A DNA stretch of 64,000 bases from Asticcacaulis sp. AC460. GTDB taxonomy: Bacteria; Pseudomonadota; Alphaproteobacteria; Caulobacterales; Caulobacteraceae. The notes under the pieces are model-generated. The model did not search any database and was not told the origin of the DNA. It saw only the letters and a list, made by a program, of their open reading frames with translations. Below, piece after piece: positions 55,393-63,205 of the stretch. How positions within the stretch are numbered: the first letter of the stretch is position 1; each line of letters begins with the position of its first letter. Both the position numbers and the translations under genes were made by a program. The stretch is taken from the NCBI RefSeq assembly GCF_000495795.1, contig NZ_AWGD01000011.1, positions 124,001 through 188,000 on the forward strand, in the 5' to 3' direction.

Positions 55393-55821
55393 ATGGCCTT
55401 GCCCGATCCTAAACCCGGTCTGGTCATCAACTACAGTTATTTGTGGCAAGAAGAAGCGACGAAGGGACAAGACGAAGGCCGAAAGGATCGGCCTTGCGTC
55501 ATCATTCTGGCTGTTCAGCAGATTGAAGGCGAACAGGTTGTCACAGTTGCGCCGATCACCCATTCGCCCCCGGCAGTCGCCACGTCCGCGATTGAACTGC
55601 CCGCGCCAGTAAAAAGGCATCTTGGTCTGGACGATCAAAGATCGTGGATCGTGACATCGGAAGTCAATCGCTTCGCTTGGCCTGGCAGCGATCTTCGCCC
55701 TGTTTCAAGAAACAAGCCCGGCCAATTTACGTTCGGATTCATTCCTGGTGATCTCATCCGAAAGATACGACAACAAATTCAGGAACGGCGATCCATCAAA
55801 ATCACCGACCGCGACGCGTGA
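55393..55821 (+). CDS. PemK/MazF-like toxin
   Basis: 142-residue small basic protein. PGLVINYSYLWQEEATKGQDEG, KDRPCVIILAV, VTVAPITHSPP and LDDQRSWIVTSEVNRFAWPG follow the order of conserved blocks in PemK-like growth inhibitors, which are usually endoribonucleases. Paired with a Phd-type antitoxin immediately upstream. Lies inside the stretch bounded by the tRNA-Leu repeats. Confidence 0.75.
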   Translation: MALPDPKPGLVINYSYLWQEEATKGQDEGRKDRPCVIILAVQQIEGEQVVTVAPITHSPPAVATSAIELPAPVKRHLGLDDQRSWIVTSEVNRFAWPGSDLRPVSRNKPGQFTFGFIPGDLIRKIRQQIQERRSIKITDRDA

Positions 55822-55862
55822 TCCTCCTCGCTCCCATGCATCATCATATGCAGCACGGTTGA

Positions 55863-56184
55863 TACCACTTCCATCGCGGCATGAACGCCCTGGTGGCGAT
55901 CGAGCTGAAAATCGGCCGGTTCGAGCCGGAACACCTGGGCAAGGTTGGCTTCTATCTTGAAGCCCTGGACCGCGATGTTCGCAAGGCCCATGAAAATCCG
56001 TCCATCGGCCTGTTGCTGTGCGCCAGCGCCGACGATGAAGTGGTAGAATACGCCCTTATCCTGTCGTTTGCCCCCGGCCTTGGTAGCGCAATACCAAACC
56101 CAGTTGCCTGACAAGAACCTGTTGCGCGCCAGGCTGCATGAGTTTTACATGTTGAACGCCAGCGGCCAGACAGAGGACGCATGA
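55863..56184 (+). pseudogene. Decayed DUF1016/YhcG-type PDDEXK nuclease fragment
   Basis: Frame from 55863 reads YHFHRGMNALVAIELKIGRF, then FEPEHLGKVGFYLEALD, then ENPSIGLLLCASADDEVVEYAL. This is the C-terminal nuclease domain of YhcG-like proteins. The N-terminal half is absent, with a stop directly before. After VVEYAL the homology moves to the +1 frame (ALVAQYQTQLPDKNLLRARL, HEFYML) and ends at 56184. Both truncation and frameshift are visible; a single-base sequencing error could explain only the latter. In intact systems this family is linked to mobile-element and anti-phage contexts. Confidence 0.8.
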
Positions 56185-56253
56185 GCGCGAAGCTCAATCC
56201 CGCCAACAATGACACCGGCGTGAGCAGAAATGTCTCTGGCCCCCTTTAAGCCA

Positions 56254-56277
56254 AGTCCTTTCCTGGCACCATCTGCT
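56254..56277 (+). repeat. Attachment-site-like repeat (right copy)
   Basis: AGTCCTTTCCTGGCACCATCTGCT duplicates the tRNA-Leu 3' end and four following bases, minus one G. It defines a 1.6-kb segment from 54634 to 56253 with no integrase. The rest of the 56185-56420 gap holds no gene I can support. Confidence 0.7.
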
Positions 56278-56420
56278 TAAGCCGCCAAGCGGCAACTCCT
56301 GAAAATTTACAAATGCAAAATGCGTGAAAGTGATGCGTAAAGCCACTTCACGACACGGAATTTTGCCCCAGTTTCTCCTCTGCAATCTGGTCAAAAGACT
56401 TTGCCGCCACGTCGTCCGCG

Positions 56421-56720
56421 CTAGCTGATCGGCTTACCCAATTCGAGTAGGTCTTGCCTGCCAAGGACCCTCATGATTTCAACATCGCCGTCCAGGATTC
56501 GGTAATAGATGGAGTCCACGCCGCAAACGCTTCTGCGGTATCCATCTCTGATATGGTCGACGGCCGGATACATGTACGGCTTCTCAGCGATGGTATCGAA
56601 CCTGTCGAACAGCGCAGCATAGTAGCTGTCGGATCGCACCTCACCGAAGTCTGTCACGCCGCGCAGATAGATGCGCTTTATGTCGTCTCTGGCAGCATGG
56701 TTCAGTTTATATGCGGCCAT
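56421..56720 (-). CDS. RelE/ParE-family toxin
   Basis: 99 residues: YKLNHAARDDIKRIYLRG, YYAALFDRFDTIAEKPYMYP and VDSIYYRILDGDVEIMRVLGRQD match ParE-like toxins. The start overlaps the antitoxin gene by 14 bases. Expected action is on gyrase (ParE) or ribosome-bound mRNA (RelE); ParE is more likely given the ParD-type partner. Confidence 0.87.
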   Translation of the reverse strand: MAAYKLNHAARDDIKRIYLRGVTDFGEVRSDSYYAALFDRFDTIAEKPYMYPAVDHIRDGYRRSVCGVDSIYYRILDGDVEIMRVLGRQDLLELGKPIS

Positions 56721-56976
56721 TCCGTCGCATGTCTTCTTTTATTTCCGCCAGGAGAGCCTCCCGGGAAACGGTTGATGCCCCTTGCTGTTCCGCTGCAACG
56801 AGATGCGCGCGAATAGCCGCGATATCGGCGGCGGTTTCCTTCTCGCGGACCTGACGCTCGCGTATCAGTTCTCGGATGACTTCACTTTCGTTTCCATAAT
56901 GGCCCGTCGCGACCTGCCCGGCGATCCAATCGTTTTGTTGGTCCGTAACGGAAATACTCTTTTTGACCATAGACAT
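56707..56976 (-). CDS. ParD-like antitoxin
   Basis: 89 residues with a ribbon-helix-helix start (KKSISVTDQQNDWIAGQVAT, YGNESEVIRELIRERQ) and a charged C-terminus. GAGGTAGG precedes ATG 56976. First gene of the ParDE pair. Upstream is a short palindrome likely used for autorepression. Confidence 0.87.
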   Translation of the reverse strand: MSMVKKSISVTDQQNDWIAGQVATGHYGNESEVIRELIRERQVREKETAADIAAIRAHLVAAEQQGASTVSREALLAEIKEDMRRNGRI

Positions 56977-57002
56977 AGCGCCCTACCTCTCAGAACGAAA
57001 TA

Positions 57003-57013
57003 CTACACTGTAG
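57003..57013. promoter_or_regulatory. Operator-like palindrome upstream of parD
   Basis: CTACACTGTAG, a perfect 5-1-5 palindrome 27 bases before the parD ATG, next to an AT-rich TAATAT-like stretch on the minus strand. Confidence 0.5.
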
Positions 57014-57203
57014 CATATTATCCCACAATCACGGTGCCGGGAAGTGTGGCCGCTCCTAGTTCCAACGCGAATAACGTCTTTGCCCCCTTAACCCCATAAC
57101 CCCATAACCCCATGGAGCCAGCCGTGCCGTGATCCCTTTGGTTTAACGAGCTTGACTCTATTAACGCATTGTTTACTCTTGGCTCCAACGGAGGGGAACC
57201 AAT

Positions 57204-58253
57204 ATGCAAGGTGTGGGCCTAAGTGAGCTTTGGCAACAGACCATTTCCGCATTTGGTAGCTTAACTTATCTGGACATATACAAAATTGCCTCCCCAATAG
57301 GCGCAGGGCTGTTCGGGCTACTAGGTTTTGCCACAAGATTTTGGAATGACTCAGCTAAGCGCATCACTTTTTCTGGTTTAGTCGCCACCTTGGGTGTGAC
57401 CCTATCAATAGCCGCCGGGGTTACCGCTAACGTTTTTGAGTTTCGAAAAGAGCAAGTCGATCAAGCAAAACGAGATCAGACGCTTGTGGAAGTGGAGCGG
57501 CTGACGCGGCAACAAACAAAAATTGTAGAAGCACAGGGCGTACAAATCGAACTTCAGGGCAAATCCTTGCAGGTTCAGCGTGAACAGGTTTCGGCACAAC
57601 GCGAATCCCTCAACTCAATTAATCGCGCTGTAAACTTGATAAATTCTCCCTCAGTTCACGCAACATTTCATGTCAATCGCATCCAGTATGATAGTGCCTT
57701 TGTTCTTAAGCCTGGAATTTCAAAAAAGGACATCCCTTATAGTCCAGAAAAGCACTTGAAAAATTACTTATCAACATCTTCCTTTTTGTCTGTAGCATTT
57801 TACAGAGAGTCGGAGAGTAGTGTAAATATAAGAAAAAGTCTAGAAGGCATGGATGAGGCTGGATATATTGAGCCTCTTTTATTCTGGAACGTAGACAGGC
57901 ACGGTGAAATAATAGTCGTCGAAAAGCCATCTTCACTCGTCACGCCCGATGGTAAAAATTGTTGCGATTTGCGCGTTTCCTTTGAATCGGAAAGCCTGAA
58001 GCGTTGGAATACTGACAACATTCAAAGCTGGGTAGATATTGAGAAAACTCGTATTGCGGTTATATGCAACGGACTTGATCGAAAGGGATTTTGCGCACGC
58101 GCAAGTCTAACTAATTTTTACTTTAGGGATATTTCCGGGCTGGTTATAAACATGGCTGGCTGCGAAACGGACCACTCCGTAAACGATCAGGGGCTTGGTG
58201 TAGTTATGGCGATTTGCACGCCGAAAAAGTTTACAGGGCCAAAAAAACTCTAG
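57204..58253 (+). CDS. Membrane-anchored coiled-coil protein of unknown function
   Basis: I do not recognise this 349-residue protein. Two hydrophobic helices (about residues 31-46 and 56-77) are followed by a long coiled coil (about 78-140, rich in Gln/Glu with heptad-like spacing: VEVERLTRQQTKIVEAQGVQ). Then comes a globular domain of about 200 residues containing a few cysteines (NCCDLRV, NGLDRKGFCARAS). Base composition is clearly more AT-rich than neighbours and codons such as ATA, AAA and TTA are common, so it was probably acquired. It lies directly before the methyltransferase-helicase set. A sensor or effector role in defence is a guess from position. Confidence 0.7.
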   Translation: MQGVGLSELWQQTISAFGSLTYLDIYKIASPIGAGLFGLLGFATRFWNDSAKRITFSGLVATLGVTLSIAAGVTANVFEFRKEQVDQAKRDQTLVEVERLTRQQTKIVEAQGVQIELQGKSLQVQREQVSAQRESLNSINRAVNLINSPSVHATFHVNRIQYDSAFVLKPGISKKDIPYSPEKHLKNYLSTSSFLSVAFYRESESSVNIRKSLEGMDEAGYIEPLLFWNVDRHGEIIVVEKPSSLVTPDGKNCCDLRVSFESESLKRWNTDNIQSWVDIEKTRIAVICNGLDRKGFCARASLTNFYFRDISGLVINMAGCETDHSVNDQGLGVVMAICTPKKFTGPKKL

Positions 58254-58421
58254 CCTGCTAGGGCCGATAGAAGGAAATTCGGCTTGTCATGATGCGTGCG
58301 GCTTCATCCATTCAATGCTAGTGAGGCCAGGGAAACACCAGACCCTTTTGAGTTGCCGCCCTTGCCGGTATCCGCATGACGTGCAAATGTCCGGGGAAAC
58401 TCAGGGGCTTACGGGCGAATC

Positions 58422-61124
58422 ATGAATCCCACCGAAATTGCCGATGCGCTGGACGTCATCGCCAAAGCGCCGTTCGACGCCGCTGAATTCGGCTATGCCT
58501 TCGCCGACGCCACCGACAATGCCCGCGCGACCATCGCCAAGCTTAAATCCGGCGCCACCAACAAATCCGACCTGTCGGGTGGCGTCCTGCTCAACCGCAA
58601 ATTCCACTACGCCCCAGCCCTGGCCGGCGACACGGCGCAAACCCTCGATGCCCTTCGCGCCAGCAAGAAGACCGCCTCGGCCAAACCGGCCATCCTGATC
58701 GCCACAGATGGCCAGATGATCGCCGCCGAACACCCCAAATCCGGCGACACCCTGCATTGTCCCTTCAACGAACTGGGTATGCATTTCGCCTTCTTCCTGC
58801 CGGCGGCGGGCAAGGACCGCTATCAGGCCGCCGAGGAAAACCCGGTCGATGTCAAGGCCTCGGGCAAGCTGGCCAAGCTCTACGACGCCCTGATGCGCGC
58901 CAATCCCGACTGGAAGCAGGCCGAACGCCGCCACGACATGAACCTGTTCATGACGCGGCTGATCTTCTGCCTGTTCTCAGAAGACGTCGGCATCTTCACC
59001 CAGCATCAGTTCTCCCACGCCGTCTTTTCCTATGGCGGCAACAAGGGTGAGCACGCCCACGACACCATCGTCTCGGCCTTTGCCGCGATGAACCGGCCCA
59101 AGGGCGAACGCAGCGACCTGCCGGCCTGGACGGCGAACTTCGAATACGTCAATGGCGGGCTGTTTACCGGCACGATCGATGCGCCGGATTTCGATCCGGT
59201 CGCCTTCCGCTATCTGCGCGATTGCTGCGACCTCGACTGGAAACTGATCAATCCCGACATTTTCGGCTCGATGATCCAGTCGATCGCCGACCCCGACGCC
59301 CGGTCGGAACTGGGCATGCACTATACCTCCGTGCCCAATATCATGAAGGTGCTGGGGCCACTGTTCTTGGACGATCTCGACGCCGCCATCGACAAGGCCT
59401 GGGACAAGGTGTCGGCCCTGCGCGCGCAACTGACCCGGCTGTCGAAGATCCGGGTGTTCGATCCGGCCTGCGGTTCGGGCAACTTCCTAGTCGTCGCCTA
59501 TCGTGAACTGCGCGAACGCGAAATCCGCTTGTTGAAGCGGCTGGGTGAACTGGAGGCCAACCCGCAGAACGTCATGTGGTCGTCGGTCAGCCTGGGCCAG
59601 TTCCATGGCATCGAAATCACCGACTTCGCCGCTGAAACCGCCAAGCTGGCGCTGTTTATCGCGGAATATCAGGCCAATGCGCGCTTTGCCGATGTCTTTG
59701 GCCGGATGCCGGCCCTGCTGCCGCTGCGGGACGGTGGGCATATCCTGACGGACAATTCTTTGCGTGTGGACTGGGAGGTGGCCTGTGCTCCGCCAGTGGA
59801 CGACGAAGAGGTCTATATAGCTGGTAATCCGCCTTTTCTCGGCAAAGCTCAGCAAGACAACGAACAAAAAGCTGATATGGATTATGTTTTCGGCGGACAT
59901 ACTAAAGCCTACCGGGCATTTGACTTGGTAGCAGCATGGTATTTTAAGGCATCTCTATATGTCCGCAACTGCTCTGCTCGGGTCGCTTTTGTGGCGACTA
60001 ACTCCATTTGCCAAGGCGCTTCGGCTTCGTCATTCTGGCCGGAAATTCTTCACGGAGGAATTGAAATCGGGTTTGCTCACCGGTCGTTCAAGTGGAGCAA
60101 TAATGCCGCGTCGAACGCAGCGGTCATTTGCGTCATCGTCGGCTTGCGCAACAAATGTTCTGAGCGGAAGCGCATCTTTGAACAGGGCATTGAAGCCGAG
60201 GTTGGGAACATAAATACCTACCTTATCGACGGCCCCACAATTTCAATCTCGGCAACCAGCAAGCCTATAAACGGGCTGCCGGAAATGACCTTTGGAGAAA
60301 TGCCTCGCGATGGTGGGCATTTAATTCTCAATGCCGAAGAGCGCGCTTCTCTCGTAATGAACTATCCGGAAGTATCAAAGATCGTAAAAAAGTTTTGGGG
60401 TTCTGAAGAGGTGGTTAACGGTCTCGAGCGTTATTGTCTTTGGATTGATGAACGCAGTGACGATGGCACATTCGATGCACTTCAACTGGCTTCAGATATT
60501 CCTCCTGTAAGAGATCGCATTGAAAGAGTTTCTGCCAACAGGCGCATGAGCCCGAACAAATCAACAAGTGAATTTGCGGATCGTGGGTTTCGATTTGTAG
60601 AACGTCGTAGTCCCAAGAAATATAAAAGCGCGATACTTATTCCAAGTGTCACGTCCGAACGTCGTCCATACCTGCCAGTAGACAGGGTAGCTAGCGATGT
60701 CATTTCGTCTAATCTGAACCAGGTACTATACGATGCGCCCGACTGGTGCATCGCCCTGATTGCATCCCGCCTCCATCTGGTGTGGATCGCGACCGTTTGC
60801 GGAAAGCTGAAATCGGACTTCCGTTATTCCAACACACTTGGTTGGAATACCTTTCCCGTTCCCAAGTTCACCCCTGACCAGTTGGATCAGCTTACGGCCT
60901 CGGCGCGGCGCATCCTGAAAACCCGCTATCAGCACTATCCCAAGACCATCGCCGATCTGTACGATCCCGACGATATGCCCGACGACCTGCGTCAGGCGCA
61001 CCGCGACAACGACGATCTGCTGGAAACCATGTATATTGGCCGGCCGTTCCGCAACGACACCGAACGGCTGGAAAAGCTGTTCAAGCTCTATGCCGCCAAG
61101 GTGGCCACCAAGGGGGGCAAGTAG
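58422..61124 (+). CDS. DNA methyltransferase, MmeI/YeeA (DnmA)-like
   Basis: 900-residue class I SAM-dependent enzyme, probably modifying adenine. An N-terminal alpha-rich region (NLFMTRLIFCLFSEDVGIF, ELGMHYTSVPNIMKVL) leads to motif I FDPACGSGNFLVVAYRELR (about residues 345-363) and the catalytic motif AGNPPFLGKAQ (about 467). A target-recognition region follows (about 500-760), then a conserved end (NTLGWNTFPVPKFTPDQLD, LYDPDDMPDDLRQAHRDND). No N-terminal PDDEXK motif is evident, so it seems to lack its own nuclease. Bases about 59,760-60,720 have much lower GC than both flanks. The next gene starts immediately after its stop. Confidence 0.87.
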   Translation: MNPTEIADALDVIAKAPFDAAEFGYAFADATDNARATIAKLKSGATNKSDLSGGVLLNRKFHYAPALAGDTAQTLDALRASKKTASAKPAILIATDGQMIAAEHPKSGDTLHCPFNELGMHFAFFLPAAGKDRYQAAEENPVDVKASGKLAKLYDALMRANPDWKQAERRHDMNLFMTRLIFCLFSEDVGIFTQHQFSHAVFSYGGNKGEHAHDTIVSAFAAMNRPKGERSDLPAWTANFEYVNGGLFTGTIDAPDFDPVAFRYLRDCCDLDWKLINPDIFGSMIQSIADPDARSELGMHYTSVPNIMKVLGPLFLDDLDAAIDKAWDKVSALRAQLTRLSKIRVFDPACGSGNFLVVAYRELREREIRLLKRLGELEANPQNVMWSSVSLGQFHGIEITDFAAETAKLALFIAEYQANARFADVFGRMPALLPLRDGGHILTDNSLRVDWEVACAPPVDDEEVYIAGNPPFLGKAQQDNEQKADMDYVFGGHTKAYRAFDLVAAWYFKASLYVRNCSARVAFVATNSICQGASASSFWPEILHGGIEIGFAHRSFKWSNNAASNAAVICVIVGLRNKCSERKRIFEQGIEAEVGNINTYLIDGPTISISATSKPINGLPEMTFGEMPRDGGHLILNAEERASLVMNYPEVSKIVKKFWGSEEVVNGLERYCLWIDERSDDGTFDALQLASDIPPVRDRIERVSANRRMSPNKSTSEFADRGFRFVERRSPKKYKSAILIPSVTSERRPYLPVDRVASDVISSNLNQVLYDAPDWCIALIASRLHLVWIATVCGKLKSDFRYSNTLGWNTFPVPKFTPDQLDQLTASARRILKTRYQHYPKTIADLYDPDDMPDDLRQAHRDNDDLLETMYIGRPFRNDTERLEKLFKLYAAKVATKGGK

Positions 61125-63203
61125 ATGGTCGAGATGGTCAAGGTCGCCTATGGGCAGTCGGGTGCGTCCAAGACGACCAACGCCCTGGGCCAGCGGCCTA
61201 TGCAGGCGCGGGCCTATGCCGCGCGCGGTGCCCAGTGCCTGTTGTTGAAAGCGCCGCCCGCCGCCGGCAAGAGCCGCGCCCTGATGTTCATCGCGCTCGA
61301 CAAGATGCACCACCAGGGCCTGGGCAAAACGATTGTCTGCGTGCCGGAAACCTCGATCGGCGCCTCATTTCGCTCGACGCCCCTCTCCAAAGACGGCTTC
61401 GACCACGATTGGGTGGTCGAAGACCGCTGGAACCTGTGCCTGTCGGGCGTGGAAGACGCCCCGACCTCCCAGAAGGTCAGGGCTTTCACCGAGTTCCTCA
61501 CCTCGGACGCCCGTGTCCTGGTCTGTACCCACGCCACCTTCCGCTTCGGCTTCGACGCCGTCGAACAGGCGCGCGGGATCGAAGCCTTCGACGACATCTT
61601 CCTGGCCATCGACGAATTCCACCATGTCTCCGCCGCTGACAACAACCGGCTGGGCGAGATTCTGCGCCGCATCGTCCGCCGCGAAAAGTCGCACGTCATG
61701 GCCATGACCGGGTCGTATTTTCGCGGTGACGCCGTCCCGGTGCTGCGGCCGGAGGACGAGGAACGCTTCACCATCGTCACCTATTCCTATTACGAACAGC
61801 TCGACGGCTACGAATTCCTCAAATCCTTGGGGGTCAATTACAGCTTCTATCGCGGCCAGTATATCAACGGCCTGCCCGAAGTGCTGGACACCCGGCTGAA
61901 GACCATCATTCACATCCCCCATCGTGGCTCGGCCGAAGCCTTCGGCGACAAGTATGACGAGGTCGGCCGGATCATCGACCTGATCGGCGAGCACAAGGGA
62001 CGCGACCCGGACACCGGCTTCGACCAGGTCGAAACCGCCGATGGCCGGGTGTTGCGCATTGCCGACCTGGTCGATGACGGCCCCGGCCGCGATATCGTCA
62101 AGGCGGCCTTGTCGCGCGAAATCCGTGGACCCGATGGCCGTCGCGACGATGCCGGCGACCGCGCCAAGGTCGATATCATCATCGCCCTGGGCATGGCCAA
62201 GGAGGGCTTCGATTGGGTGTGGTGCGAACACGCCCTGACCATCGGCTATCGCGCCTCATTGACCGAAATCATCCAGATCATCGGCCGCGCCACCCGCGAC
62301 GCGCCGGGTAAGCCGCGCGCCCTGTTCACCAACCTGGTCGCCGAACCCGGCGTCGAAACCGGCGCGGTCACCGATGCCGTCAATGACATGCTGAAGGCCA
62401 TTTCCGGCTCGCTGCTGATGGAACAGGTGCTGGCCCCCAACTTCCGCTTCTACCGTCGTGAGGATGGCGATATCCGCGAACCGATCAGCGTCGACGGCCA
62501 GGGCCAGGTCACCATAGGCATTCGCGGCCTGATGGAGCCGCCGACCGAGCGTGCCCGCGACATCTGCGAAAAGGACATGAACGACCTGGTCGCCAGCGCC
62601 TGTCAGGCCATGGATGCCCGCGTCCTGGCGCCCGACACCGCGCCGGAAGTGGCGACCCAGATGATGCTGACCGACATCATCGAACGGCGCTATGACAATC
62701 TGAGCGCCGATGAAACCGAAGCCATCCGCCAGGACCTGGCGGCGCGGATGAACATCCTGACCCTGGCGCGCCGCGAAGCCGCCACCGGATTTTCAGAAAG
62801 CGCCAGTGGCGTTTTCGAAGGCCCGCCACCGTCCGATGGCGATGACGAACCGGCGGGTGCGCCCAATACCCTGTTCGACCTGGTGCGGAGGTTCATCAAT
62901 GTCCGCGAACTGGATATCGACCTGATCGACAGCGTCAATGCGTTCCGCGAACGCTTCGAAGTTGCGTCGAAGTCGCTGGATTCCTCGCTGCTGGCCCACG
63001 TCCAGACCGCCATGGTCGCCATGCGAGTCCAGATGACGGAGGAGGAGGCGCGCACCCTGTGGGTCCGCATCAAGCGTTTCCGGGCGCAGGAAGGCCGCGA
63101 GCCCAATGTCCACGCCTCCGACCCGATGGAAAAGCGCATGGCTGAGGCCCTGGCCTGGCTCAAGAACCGCAAGGCGCAGATGATGCGCGACGGGGCGGGC
63201 TGA
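61125..63203 (+). CDS. DEAD/DEAH-type helicase (YeeB-like)
   Basis: 692-residue superfamily 2 helicase. Walker A is APPAAGKS (43-50), Walker B IDEFHH (162-167), motif III-like AMTGSYF and motif VI QIIGRATRD (about 383-391). The C-terminal 250 residues are mostly helical, with an acidic linker (PPPSDGDDEPAG), and no nuclease motif is visible. The ATG follows the methyltransferase TAG directly. By analogy with the yeeA-yeeB-yeeC arrangement of Bacillus it is the translocating or remodelling subunit of a DNA-targeting complex; that role is inferred. Confidence 0.88.
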   Translation: MVEMVKVAYGQSGASKTTNALGQRPMQARAYAARGAQCLLLKAPPAAGKSRALMFIALDKMHHQGLGKTIVCVPETSIGASFRSTPLSKDGFDHDWVVEDRWNLCLSGVEDAPTSQKVRAFTEFLTSDARVLVCTHATFRFGFDAVEQARGIEAFDDIFLAIDEFHHVSAADNNRLGEILRRIVRREKSHVMAMTGSYFRGDAVPVLRPEDEERFTIVTYSYYEQLDGYEFLKSLGVNYSFYRGQYINGLPEVLDTRLKTIIHIPHRGSAEAFGDKYDEVGRIIDLIGEHKGRDPDTGFDQVETADGRVLRIADLVDDGPGRDIVKAALSREIRGPDGRRDDAGDRAKVDIIIALGMAKEGFDWVWCEHALTIGYRASLTEIIQIIGRATRDAPGKPRALFTNLVAEPGVETGAVTDAVNDMLKAISGSLLMEQVLAPNFRFYRREDGDIREPISVDGQGQVTIGIRGLMEPPTERARDICEKDMNDLVASACQAMDARVLAPDTAPEVATQMMLTDIIERRYDNLSADETEAIRQDLAARMNILTLARREAATGFSESASGVFEGPPPSDGDDEPAGAPNTLFDLVRRFINVRELDIDLIDSVNAFRERFEVASKSLDSSLLAHVQTAMVAMRVQMTEEEARTLWVRIKRFRAQEGREPNVHASDPMEKRMAEALAWLKNRKAQMMRDGAG

Positions 63204-63205
63204 CC

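Noticed and set aside
54634-56253. Integrase gene next to tRNA-Leu
   Set aside because: No tyrosine-recombinase motifs in any frame between the repeat copies; the element seems to have lost it or never had it.
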